A DNA stretch of 20,126 bases from NCBI GenBank assembly GCA_945957245.1, contig CAMFLD010000007.1:1-20126 (forward strand), written 5' to 3'. Positions 1 through 6,775 of the stretch are shown in pieces; the first letter of the stretch is position 1, and every line of letters begins with the position of its first letter. A program made the translations under genes and the position numbers. Source of the stretch: an uncultured Flavobacterium sp. (GTDB lineage Bacteria; Bacteroidota; Bacteroidia; Flavobacteriales; Flavobacteriaceae). The notes under the pieces were generated by a model that saw nothing but the letters and a program-made list of their open reading frames with translations, had not been told where the DNA came from and searched no databases.

Positions 1-331
1 CGGGTAGGCAGTCGACTTCGATATTATTTTCAACACAGGCACGGGTCAGTAGAAATCCGGGGTCGGAAATGGCCGGAGTACCCGCATCTGAAATGAGGGC
101 TATGGTTTCACCAGCCTGCAAACGCTTAATCAGGTTTTCAACCGTCTTATGTTCGTTGTGCATGTGATGGCTGTGCATGTGTGTGCTGATTTCAAAATGC
201 TTAAGGAGTTTGCCGCTAGTCCGTGTGTCTTCGGCCAAAATCAAGTCGACTTCCTTCAAAACCTGAATCGCCCTGAAAGTCATGTCGTCAAGATTACCAA
301 TGGGTGTAGGAACTAGATAGAGTTTAGACAT
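1..331 (-). CDS. rsmI: 16S rRNA (cytidine(1402)-2'-O)-methyltransferase RsmI, N-terminal part (truncated by the window edge)
   Basis: The minus strand reads from an ATG at 331-329 to the window edge without a stop and gives about 110 residues. It begins MSKLYLVPTPIGNLDDMTFRAI and continues with LILAEDTRTSGKLLKHF and LISDAGTPAISDPGF. These are the hallmark N-terminal blocks of RsmI (YraL), a tetrapyrrole-methylase-fold, SAM-dependent enzyme. It 2'-O-methylates C1402 in the decoding centre of 16S rRNA. The DAGTPAISDPG block is the conserved SAM-site region. The C-terminal part of the enzyme lies outside the window. The start codon directly follows the stop codon of the upstream acidic protein (TAA then ATG with no spacer), so the two are very likely co-transcribed and translationally coupled. 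Confidence 0.95.
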   Translation of the reverse strand, partial: MSKLYLVPTPIGNLDDMTFRAIQVLKEVDLILAEDTRTSGKLLKHFEISTHMHSHHMHNEHKTVENLIKRLQAGETIALISDAGTPAISDPGFLLTRACVENNIEVDCLP

Positions 332-1225
332 TTATTCGAATTTTTTCTCGACTATTGCCATAAATCTTTCGATATAATCTTCTTCACCAACCCAATAATT
401 ATAATCTGGGATTACCATTTCGTTGATGAAGGTTTTAGCTTCTTCGAACGTATCAAAAGTATTCAATTGAGAGATTACTCGGTTGAAATCTTCATTGCTG
501 TCATTAAAAAGATGTTGTACAAAACCGATTCGGTCGTTAAGTCCCACTACAATCGTTTTACCTGACACATCCTTATTTACTATTGATTTCGGTTCTTCTG
601 CTTTAGGCGCTGCTTCCTTAGGTTCTTCTGCAGGCTGCTCTGTCTTTTCGGTTGCATTAGCATCAGAAGGGAATAACGAAGTTTCTCCCGGTTTTACAAA
701 AACCGGATCGGCATAGTTGCCAATCATATCCTCCAGCTTTTCTTCTGATTTAACTTCAGGTGCCGCAGGCTCTTGAATTTCTTCCGGTTCTAATTCAAAT
801 ATTGGCTGGAACGAAGGTTTCTCCTCAATTAAAGGCTCTTCAGCAGGAACCTCTTCCTCAGTGGCAGCGGCTACTTCTTCTTCAGCTTCCGGTTCAACGG
901 TTGTATTTATTTCTTCTTCTGTTGTTTCGGTTTCAGGTTCCGGTTTAGCTTCAGGGATTTCTTCAGCTATTACTTCGGGAGCTGTTTCCTCCGGCTTTGG
1001 ATTTGGTTCCGATACCTCATTATCCTGTCCCAATTTTTCTTCTAAAGCAGCTTCACTGACATCTTCTTTAACCGATTCAAAATTATCCTGATAGAACTTT
1101 AAAACAGTCAGTGTTTCATACAGTTTTTGTGTTTCCTTGTATAACTGGTCAACTTCCGACTTGTTTTTTAGCTTTAAAATCCGGTGCGCAATGCTTATTA
1201 ATTCGGCTTCTAATCTTTTTTTCAT
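332..1225 (-). CDS. Conserved hypothetical acidic Glu/Pro-rich protein upstream of rsmI
   Basis: A 297-residue protein of unknown function. Three parts are visible. Residues 1-55 are charged and probably helical or coiled coil (MKKRLEAELISIAHRILKLK onward). Residues about 56-200 are low-complexity and dominated by Glu, Pro, Ala and Thr, probably disordered. Residues about 220-297 form a compact-looking domain rich in Phe, Tyr, Trp, Asp and Glu (LNDRIGFVQHLFNDSNEDFN, later NYWVGEEDYIERFMAIVEKK). There is no signal peptide or membrane segment, so it should be cytoplasmic. I recall similar proteins being annotated only as hypothetical in Flavobacteriia; this is recollection, not a search. Its stop codon abuts the rsmI ATG, so a role linked to ribosome or RNA work is conceivable but unproven. 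Open frames on the opposite strand here are by-products of the low-complexity region. Confidence 0.85.
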   Translation of the reverse strand: MKKRLEAELISIAHRILKLKNKSEVDQLYKETQKLYETLTVLKFYQDNFESVKEDVSEAALEEKLGQDNEVSEPNPKPEETAPEVIAEEIPEAKPEPETETTEEEINTTVEPEAEEEVAAATEEEVPAEEPLIEEKPSFQPIFELEPEEIQEPAAPEVKSEEKLEDMIGNYADPVFVKPGETSLFPSDANATEKTEQPAEEPKEAAPKAEEPKSIVNKDVSGKTIVVGLNDRIGFVQHLFNDSNEDFNRVISQLNTFDTFEEAKTFINEMVIPDYNYWVGEEDYIERFMAIVEKKFE

Positions 1226-1326
1226 AGCTTTTTGAAATATTATGGAATAGGGTATAAATTTTTTACTATTTCTTCCCTTTTGATTTTATTTTGGTCAGGA
1301 AAGAAGTAACCTTGATTAAAATTTTC

Positions 1327-1334
1327 TACATTTG
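1327..1334 (+). promoter_or_regulatory. Possible Bacteroidota -7 element for tdk
   Basis: TACATTTG matches the Bacteroidota -7 consensus TAnnTTTG exactly. It lies in the 200-base divergent gap between the acidic protein gene and tdk. No TTTG-type -33 element sits at the usual spacing, and the 5' leader to the tdk ATG would be about 85 bases, longer than elsewhere in the window. The call is therefore tentative. No clear promoter was seen for the minus-strand gene. Confidence 0.35.
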
Positions 1335-1425
1335 AAACGATGTAAAAATATTAAATTTTTATATCGCTTTATTATTGTGACAAAGTAATAAAAACTATTC
1401 ATTTTTAGTGCAAGAAAAATAAAAA

Positions 1426-2076
1426 ATGTTTCTCGAAAATACAGTAAATCACAAAGAGCAGTTTGGGTGGATTGAAGTGATCTGCGGTTCGATGTTTTCA
1501 GGCAAAACGGAAGAACTTATCCGACGTTTGAAAAGAGCACAGTTTGCCAAACAAAAAGTGGAAATCTTCAAACCGTCTATTGATACCCGTTATGATAAGG
1601 AAATGGTGGTTTCGCATAACAAAAACGAAATCCGTTCTACTCCGGTGCCGGCTGCGACCAACATCCGAATTTTAGCTCAGGGCTGTGATGTAGTTGGCAT
1701 TGACGAGGCACAGTTTTTTGATGACGAAATTGTTGCTGTGTGCAATGATTTAGCCAATTCCGGAATACGGGTTATTGTTGCCGGACTTGATATGGATTTT
1801 AAAGGAAACCCTTTTGGTCCCATGCCCGCACTGATGGCAACGGCTGAATATGTAACCAAAGTACATGCCGTATGTACCCGAACCGGAAATTTAGCACATT
1901 ACAGTTTTAGGAAAAATGATAACGACAAGCTCGTAATGCTTGGCGAAACCGAAGAATACGAACCGTTAAGCCGTGCTGCCTATTTCAACGCCATTCGGCA
2001 GAATATGGTTGTGAACGATCCGGAACATTTATCTGATGACCCAAACGCCGACAGACTGGCGAAGCAAAAAGAATAA
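1426..2076 (+). CDS. tdk: Thymidine kinase (type II) with a degenerate zinc site
   Basis: A 216-residue thymidine kinase that phosphorylates thymidine to dTMP in the salvage pathway. The P-loop GSMFSGKT is at residues 21-28. The block GIDEAQFFDD contains the catalytic base Glu94. The lasso/substrate region is represented by VAGLDMDFKGNPFGPMPALM. The overall order matches the compact bacterial and viral TK1-like family, and the start MFLENTVNHKEQFGWIEVI fits the family's N-terminus. In the usual C-terminal zinc site (CxxC followed by CRxC or CRxH), only Cys150 is kept. The other positions read Thr153, Ser182 and Ala185. I believe flavobacterial relatives share this, so it is probably a lineage trait rather than damage. 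The next gene's longest frame overlaps its 3' end by 41 bases. Confidence 0.96.
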   Translation: MFLENTVNHKEQFGWIEVICGSMFSGKTEELIRRLKRAQFAKQKVEIFKPSIDTRYDKEMVVSHNKNEIRSTPVPAATNIRILAQGCDVVGIDEAQFFDDEIVAVCNDLANSGIRVIVAGLDMDFKGNPFGPMPALMATAEYVTKVHAVCTRTGNLAHYSFRKNDNDKLVMLGETEEYEPLSRAAYFNAIRQNMVVNDPEHLSDDPNADRLAKQKE

Positions 2077-4534
2077 AATTCCCCATAAATTGAAACTACC
2101 CATCAAAAATATTATTCCCATCATCAAAGCCAAATGGTTTGGGAATGATGATACTACGGAAATACGTTCCATCTCCATCGACAGCCGTTCGCTGCAAAAT
2201 GATCAAAACACTTTGTTTTTTGCTCTATCCGGTCCTAATCACGATGGGCATGTGTATATTGAAGAGCTTATAAACAAAGGTGTATGCCATTTTGTTGTAA
2301 CCCATATACCTGAAAATTTAGAGTCAAAAGCCAACTTTTTATTGGTAGAAAATACTTTGGATGCCTTCCAGAAATTTGCCGCATTTTACCGAAGCCAATT
2401 TGATTTTCCCATCATAGGGATAACAGGAAGCAACGGAAAAACCATCATCAAGGAATGGCTTAATTTCCTTCTAAGTCCTGACTTTAATATCATCCGAAGT
2501 CCAAAAAGCTATAACTCACAGGTGGGCGTACCGCTTTCCGTTTTGGGCATCAACGAAAAGCACAACCTTGGGATTTTTGAAGCGGGAATTTCAATGCCGC
2601 ACGAAATGGAAAAGCTCCAGAAAGTCATTCAGCCCACTATTGGAATCCTTACCAACATTGGTTCTGCCCACGACGAAGGTTTCTCCAGCGTAGCGGAAAA
2701 AATCAAGGAAAAACTCAAGCTTTTTATTTCGGTTAATGTACTTATTCTGCAAAAAAACAAAACCATTTTTGCTTTTGTTAACCCTAAAATAAAAACCTTC
2801 AGCTGGTGTTCCGATGACAAAAGTGCCGATGTTTATATTACCAAAAAGAATGTTGGAGAACTAACGGAACTACAGATTACCCACAGAGAGGAAACATTTC
2901 CGATAACCATTCCGTTTCAGGATCAGGCTTCGGTTGAAAATGCAATTCACTGTATGATGGTAATGCTGTACTTTGGCTACAGCCAAAAAATAATCCAAAC
3001 CCGCATGGCGCAGCTCTATCCGGTTGAAATGCGCCTAAAAGTCAAAAACGGAATCAACAATACGACTATTATTGACGACAGCTACAGCTCTGATTTCCAG
3101 TCTTTGAAAATTGCCCTTGATTTCTCTGAAAACCAGAAACAATACAAAAAGAAAACCCTGATTTTATCAGATATTTTTCAAAGCGGACTAACTAATGACG
3201 AACTCTATTCCCAAGTTTCCCAACTGATTATATCCAACAAGATTACCCGTGTCATTGGTATCGGGGAAACCATTTCACAATACAAAAATAAGTTCATCAA
3301 CTGCATTGCATTTAAAAATGTGGCTGAATTTATGAATGCTTTTGACAATCTGGTTTTTGAAAATGAAACCATACTCATCAAAGGCGCCCGTGATTTTCAT
3401 TTTGAAGAAATCGTTTCGGCATTGGAAGAGAAAACACACGAAACGGTACTTGAAATCAACCTCAATGCTATAAGTCACAACCTGAATTTCTTTAAGTCGA
3501 AACTGAAACCTAAAACCAAAATGATGGTCATGGTTAAAGCTTTCGGTTACGGTAACGGCGGATTTGAAATTGCCAAACTTTTGGAACATCACAAAGTAGA
3601 TTATCTTGGCGTGGCTTTCGCCGACGAAGGGATTTCACTGAAAAACGCAGGAATCACTGTTCCAATTATGGTATTAAACCCGGAGAGCACGAGCTTTGCT
3701 GCAATAATACAACATCAGCTGGAACCTGAAATATATTCGATAAAGGGATTAAAAGCCTTTCTGAAAATTGCAGAACAAAAGAAACTAAAGCATTTCCCAA
3801 TCCACATCAAAATCGACACCGGAATGCACCGATTAGGATTTGAAGAAGAAAATCTGGAAGATTTAATTAAAATCCTTGACGGAAACGAAAGAGTAGAAAT
3901 CAAAAGTATTCTGTCGCACATGGCAACGAGTGATGACCTGAAACATGATGCCTTTGCCCGGGAACAGATTTCCCTTTTTGAAAAACTTTCCTCTAAATTA
4001 ATGGAAAGACTCAACATAAAACCCATTCGCCATATTCTAAATACCTCAGGCATTACAAATTATGGCTTTGCTCAATACGACATGGTACGTTTAGGAATTG
4101 GGCTGTACGGAATTTCAAATGATGCTGAAGAACAAAAAGAACTGCAAACCGTAGGCACGCTAAAATCGGTCATTTCTCAAATAAGAACTATTGATAAAGA
4201 AGAAAGTGTAGGATACGGCCGAAGATTCGTAGCAACCGAAACCACAAAAATTGCTACCATACCTATTGGTTATGCAGATGGCATCAGCAGAGGCTGGGGC
4301 AACGGAAAAGGTTACGTAGTTATAAACGGAAAAGAAGCTAAAATTGTAGGCAGCGTCTGTATGGACATGCTCATGGCCGATGTGACTCATATTGATTGTA
4401 AGGAAGGAAGCACAGTAATTATTTTTGGCGAAAACCCATCAGTAAATTTAATCGCAAAGCAACTCAACACCATTCCCTACGAAATCCTTACAGGCATCTC
4501 ACAACGGGTAAAAAGAGTTTTTTTCAGAGAATAA
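2036..4534 (+). CDS. murF-alr: Bifunctional UDP-N-acetylmuramoyl-tripeptide:D-Ala-D-Ala ligase / alanine racemase (MurF-Alr fusion)
   Basis: Up to 832 residues with two enzymes in one chain. The N-terminal half is MurF, which adds D-Ala-D-Ala to UDP-MurNAc-tripeptide. It has the ATP loop GITGSNGKT (residues 128-136), YNSQVGVPLSVL, EAGISMPHEM, LTNIGSAHDEGF and the ligase block IDDSYSSDF. From about residue 472 it is alanine racemase, which makes D-Ala from L-Ala with PLP. The PLP lysine is Lys501 in MVMVKAFGYGNG, KIDTGMHRLGF follows, and the opposite catalytic base is Tyr727 in VGYGRRF. The fusion couples D-Ala production to its use and is known in Bacteroidota. The start is uncertain: ATG 2036 overlaps tdk by 41 bases, while an in-frame TTG at 2090 would give LKLPIKNIIPIIKAKW, close to where relatives begin. 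Cytoplasmic. Confidence 0.95.
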   Translation: MTQTPTDWRSKKNKIPHKLKLPIKNIIPIIKAKWFGNDDTTEIRSISIDSRSLQNDQNTLFFALSGPNHDGHVYIEELINKGVCHFVVTHIPENLESKANFLLVENTLDAFQKFAAFYRSQFDFPIIGITGSNGKTIIKEWLNFLLSPDFNIIRSPKSYNSQVGVPLSVLGINEKHNLGIFEAGISMPHEMEKLQKVIQPTIGILTNIGSAHDEGFSSVAEKIKEKLKLFISVNVLILQKNKTIFAFVNPKIKTFSWCSDDKSADVYITKKNVGELTELQITHREETFPITIPFQDQASVENAIHCMMVMLYFGYSQKIIQTRMAQLYPVEMRLKVKNGINNTTIIDDSYSSDFQSLKIALDFSENQKQYKKKTLILSDIFQSGLTNDELYSQVSQLIISNKITRVIGIGETISQYKNKFINCIAFKNVAEFMNAFDNLVFENETILIKGARDFHFEEIVSALEEKTHETVLEINLNAISHNLNFFKSKLKPKTKMMVMVKAFGYGNGGFEIAKLLEHHKVDYLGVAFADEGISLKNAGITVPIMVLNPESTSFAAIIQHQLEPEIYSIKGLKAFLKIAEQKKLKHFPIHIKIDTGMHRLGFEEENLEDLIKILDGNERVEIKSILSHMATSDDLKHDAFAREQISLFEKLSSKLMERLNIKPIRHILNTSGITNYGFAQYDMVRLGIGLYGISNDAEEQKELQTVGTLKSVISQIRTIDKEESVGYGRRFVATETTKIATIPIGYADGISRGWGNGKGYVVINGKEAKIVGSVCMDMLMADVTHIDCKEGSTVIIFGENPSVNLIAKQLNTIPYEILTGISQRVKRVFFRE

Positions 4535-4609
4535 TTTTTTTTGAAATAAATTTCCAAATGTTAAAATTTTATCTAATTTAGATTCACTAACCAATAAATC
4601 AAAATTATC

Positions 4610-4987
4610 ATGGGAATGTTAAAAGAGTTTAAAGAATTTATTGCAAAAGGAAATGCAATGGATTTAGCTGTCGGAGTTATTATTGGAGGAGCTTTTGGCG
4701 CTATAGTGAATTCCTTAGTGTCAGATGTTATTACTCCAGCTTTATTAAATCCAGCCTTAAAAGCTGCACATGTCGAAAACCTTGCCGATTTAAAAACAGA
4801 CGGTGGAATCCTTTACGGAAAATTCCTTGCAGCAATAATCAGCTTTTTAGTTATTGCCTTTGTTATCTTCATAATGGTAAAAGCTATCAATAGTATGAAG
4901 AAAAAAGAAGAAGCTGCTCCCGCTGCTCCGGCAGGCCCGACACAGGAAGAATTGCTTACACAAATCCGTGATTTGCTTAAAAAGTAG
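4610..4987 (+). CDS. mscL: Large-conductance mechanosensitive channel MscL
   Basis: A 125-residue inner-membrane channel that opens under membrane tension during osmotic downshock. The N-terminus MGMLKEFKEFIAKGNAMDLA followed by VGVIIGGAFGAIVNSLVSD is the conserved amphipathic helix plus pore-lining TM1 (about residues 15-40). TM2 is about residues 68-92 (FLAAIISFLVIAFVIFIMVKAI). The soluble tail ends PTQEELLTQIRDLLKK, the typical C-terminal helical bundle. Length is normal for the family. The gene starts 75 bases after the murF-alr stop with no terminator visible between, so read-through is possible. A near-consensus -7 motif, TAATTTAG at 4574-4581, could give it a promoter of its own. A hairpin terminator follows. 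Confidence 0.97.
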   Translation: MGMLKEFKEFIAKGNAMDLAVGVIIGGAFGAIVNSLVSDVITPALLNPALKAAHVENLADLKTDGGILYGKFLAAIISFLVIAFVIFIMVKAINSMKKKEEAAPAAPAGPTQEELLTQIRDLLKK

Positions 4988-5014
4988 TACCGCTTACACT
5001 ATATATTCTAACTA

Positions 5015-5047
5015 AACCGCTCCACAATTGGGGCGGTTCTTCTTTTT
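5015..5047 (+). terminator. Rho-independent terminator after mscL
   Basis: AACCGCTCC (5015-5023) pairs with GGGGCGGTT (5030-5038) through nine pairs including one T-G wobble, around loop ACAATT. CTTCTTTTT follows. It lies 28 bases past the mscL stop and is oriented to end plus-strand transcription. Confidence 0.8.
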
Positions 5048-5137
5048 GGGAGCACGGCATTGGTATTCTAAGGATACTCCCTCCCGCTGTCCGCTTTATC
5101 TCGCCTAAAAGACGAGACCGCTCCCATCGGGGCTATC
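5048..5137. repeat. Structured GC-richer intergenic element (possible dispersed repeat or small RNA)
   Basis: This 90-base stretch between the mscL terminator and the asd promoter is clearly richer in G+C than its surroundings and full of dyads. GTATTC/GGATAC (5063-5068 and 5072-5077) forms a small hairpin. TCTCGCC/GACGAGA (5099-5105 and 5111-5117) forms a stronger one with loop TAAAA. GGGAGC at 5048-5053 is the exact complement of GCTCCC at 5120-5125, and CCCG (5083-5086) can pair with CGGG (5128-5131). On the minus strand AGCGG occurs three times. No reading frame explains it. I recall similar blocks, with CCTCCCGCTGTCCGC and CCATCGGGGCTA as their ends, between genes in other flavobacteria; that is memory and needs a search. 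Confidence 0.5.
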
Positions 5138-5170
5138 TATAACGTTATCTGCATTTTTACCTCTTTTTTC

Positions 5171-5203
5171 TTTGCTCTTTTCTCTTTTTTCTACCTAATT
5201 TTG
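5171..5203 (+). promoter_or_regulatory. Bacteroidota-type promoter for asd
   Basis: TAATTTTG at 5196-5203 matches the -7 consensus TAnnTTTG exactly. TTTG at 5171-5174 provides a -33 element with a spacer of 21 bases. The -7 box ends 41 bases before the asd ATG, and a run of pyrimidines fills the spacer region. Confidence 0.65.
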
Positions 5204-5244
5204 TACTACAAAAATTATAACCCAATAAAAGAAAAATATAAATT

Positions 5245-6234
5245 ATGAAAGTTGCTGTTGTTGGCGCTACCGGAATGGTTGGCGAAGTAATGCTTAAAGT
5301 TTTAGCCGAGAGAAATTTTCCGGTAACTGAGTTGATTCCTGTAGCCTCTGAAAAATCAGTGGGAAAAGAAATTGAATTCAAAGGGAAAAAATATAAAGTA
5401 GTTGGTCTCCAGACTGCTGTAGATATGAAAGCGGATATTGCTTTATTCTCGGCTGGTGGACAGACTTCACTGGACTGGGCTCCAAAATTTGCCGAAGCAG
5501 GAACAACCGTAATCGACAATTCCTCAGCCTGGAGAATGGATCCGACCAAAAAACTTGTAGTCCCGGAAATCAATGCTGCTACATTGACTAAAGAAGATAA
5601 AATCATCGCTAACCCCAACTGTTCAACGATTCAGATGGTAATGGTTTTAGCTCCGCTTCATAAAAAATACAACATCAAACGTGTTATCGTATCTACTTAC
5701 CAATCCATCACAGGAACGGGAGTAAAAGCCGTACAGCAATTAGAAAACGAATACGCCGGCATTCAGGGCGACATGGCATATAAATACCAAATCCACCGCA
5801 ATGCCATTCCGCAATGTGATGTTTTTGAAGATAACGGGTACACTAAAGAAGAAATGAAACTGGTTCGTGAAACCCGAAAAATTATCGGTGATGATAACAT
5901 CAACGTAACCGCTACTGCGATCCGTATTCCGGTTGTAGGCGGGCATAGTGAAGCAGTAAACGTAGAGTTCTCAAATGATTTTGATATCAATGAAGTACGC
6001 AACATTTTACATCACACCGATGGTGTAACAGTTCAGGACAACACAGATACTTATACGTATCCAATGCCATTATATGCTCAAGGAAAGGATGATGTATTCG
6101 TTGGAAGAATTCGCCGTGATGAAAGTCAGCCCAACTCACTGAACATGTGGATTGTTTCAGACAACTTAAGAAAAGGTGCTGCTACCAATACTATTCAAAT
6201 TGCGGAATATCTGGTTGCCAACAACTTAGTGTAA
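5245..6234 (+). CDS. asd: Aspartate-semialdehyde dehydrogenase
   Basis: A 329-residue NADPH-dependent enzyme converting aspartyl-4-phosphate to aspartate semialdehyde, the branch point to lysine/diaminopimelate, threonine and methionine. The Rossmann loop is VAVVGATGMVGEVMLKVL at the N-terminus. FSAGGQTSLDWAPKFAEAG and VIDNSSAWRMD follow. The catalytic Cys126 lies in ANPNCSTIQM. The catalytic His234 lies in IPVVGGHSEAVNVEF. Length and order fit the bacterial family. The ATG is the first of the frame and follows a good promoter. It appears to be a single-gene unit, with a terminator 17 bases past the stop. Diaminopimelate made through this enzyme would be the tripeptide residue seen by MurF encoded just upstream, if the cell wall is of that type. 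Confidence 0.97.
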   Translation: MKVAVVGATGMVGEVMLKVLAERNFPVTELIPVASEKSVGKEIEFKGKKYKVVGLQTAVDMKADIALFSAGGQTSLDWAPKFAEAGTTVIDNSSAWRMDPTKKLVVPEINAATLTKEDKIIANPNCSTIQMVMVLAPLHKKYNIKRVIVSTYQSITGTGVKAVQQLENEYAGIQGDMAYKYQIHRNAIPQCDVFEDNGYTKEEMKLVRETRKIIGDDNINVTATAIRIPVVGGHSEAVNVEFSNDFDINEVRNILHHTDGVTVQDNTDTYTYPMPLYAQGKDDVFVGRIRRDESQPNSLNMWIVSDNLRKGAATNTIQIAEYLVANNLV

Positions 6235-6250
6235 GAATATTAAAATTAAC

Positions 6251-6305
6251 AACCGTCTGGCTTTGCAAATCTTAAAATTTGTTAAAATCAGGCGGTTTTT
6301 CTTTT
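6251..6305 (+). terminator. Rho-independent terminator after asd
   Basis: AACCGTCTG (6251-6259) pairs with CAGGCGGTT (6289-6297) with one T-G wobble. The long internal loop itself holds CAAAT/ATTTG. TTTCTTTT follows. The outer stem resembles that of the mscL terminator (AACCGC/GCGGTT type). Confidence 0.75.
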
Positions 6306-6313
6306 ACCTCGAT

Positions 6314-6321
6314 TACCTTTG
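6314..6321 (+). promoter_or_regulatory. Bacteroidota -7 element for the His/Cys-rich gene and TonB receptor
   Basis: TACCTTTG matches TAnnTTTG exactly and lies 35 bases before the ATG at 6357. This favours that ATG over an upstream in-frame ATG at 6279, which falls inside the asd terminator. No perfect -33 TTTG is visible. A short inverted repeat, GTCC-GAAAA-GGAC (6338-6350), sits in the leader just before the start and could be a hairpin or an operator half-site pair. Confidence 0.55.
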
Positions 6322-6356
6322 CGTGGCTCAGTTTTAAGTCCGAAAAGGACAAGCCT

Positions 6357-6710
6357 ATGAAAAAAAAGTTTTCCATCATCAATCCACTCATGGGACTGGT
6401 AGTATTATTTGCAATACTATTCCAGTCATTTGATGCTATGAGCCACCTGGAAAACCAATTTTCAAAAAAACAATGCCATCATAAATACAATCACCATAAA
6501 ACAGAAGTTAGTCATGCCCATGAAGGATTTGACCATTGTTTTACCTGCGAATTTACATTCAGTAATTTCATAACAGCATCAAAAATTTCTTTTGCATTCC
6601 CAAAAATCGAGATTGCAACCCGATATACTTCCCATTATTCCAAAGAAATTACTCAAGCTTTCAGGGGAAGCCTCTTTGCCCTGCGGGCACCACCTTCTTT
6701 TATTGTATAA
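6357..6710 (+). CDS. Small His/Cys-rich exported or membrane-anchored protein, putative metal-related
   Basis: A 117-residue protein starting MKKKFSIINPLMGLVVLFAILF: a basic N-terminus then a hydrophobic segment (about residues 9-23), so a signal peptide or single membrane anchor. The next 45 residues are packed with possible metal ligands: CHHKYNHH, then SHAHEGFDHCFTCEF. The C-terminus is basic and ends RAPPSFIV. The layout (N-terminal hydrophobic segment, His/Cys centre, terminal RAPP) recalls DUF2946-like small proteins found beside metal and TonB genes; this is a resemblance by eye. It sits 65 bases ahead of a TonB-dependent receptor gene with no terminator between, so an operon is likely. 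I infer binding or sensing of Zn, Cu or a similar metal at the envelope. The upstream ATG at 6279 was not chosen because it lies in the preceding terminator. Confidence 0.75.
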   Translation: MKKKFSIINPLMGLVVLFAILFQSFDAMSHLENQFSKKQCHHKYNHHKTEVSHAHEGFDHCFTCEFTFSNFITASKISFAFPKIEIATRYTSHYSKEITQAFRGSLFALRAPPSFIV

Positions 6711-6775
6711 ACTGAAAAGAACAAGCCGGACGATTACGTATCGGCACAATATTCATTTATCAATAAAAACATTAT

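Noticed and set aside
483..1091. Several plus-strand frames rich in Ser, Ala and Val opposite the acidic protein gene.
   Set aside because: They are the complement of Glu/Ala/Pro repeat codons, with no independent start signals or domains.
3275..3592. A 105-codon open frame on the minus strand within murF-alr.
   Set aside because: It is antisense to well-conserved catalytic sequence of the fusion, has no recognisable domain, and is a codon-bias by-product.
5157..5618. A 153-codon open frame on the minus strand over the asd 5' end and promoter.
   Set aside because: It overlaps the conserved Asd Rossmann region and the asd promoter, and its end is a low-complexity Lys/Arg stretch read from the pyrimidine-rich spacer.
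6279..6356. An upstream in-frame extension of the His/Cys-rich protein starting at ATG 6279.
   Set aside because: The extension begins inside the asd terminator hairpin, its residues look unlike a protein start, and the exact TAnnTTTG motif at 6314-6321 would lie inside it. The ATG at 6357 is followed by a proper signal/anchor sequence.
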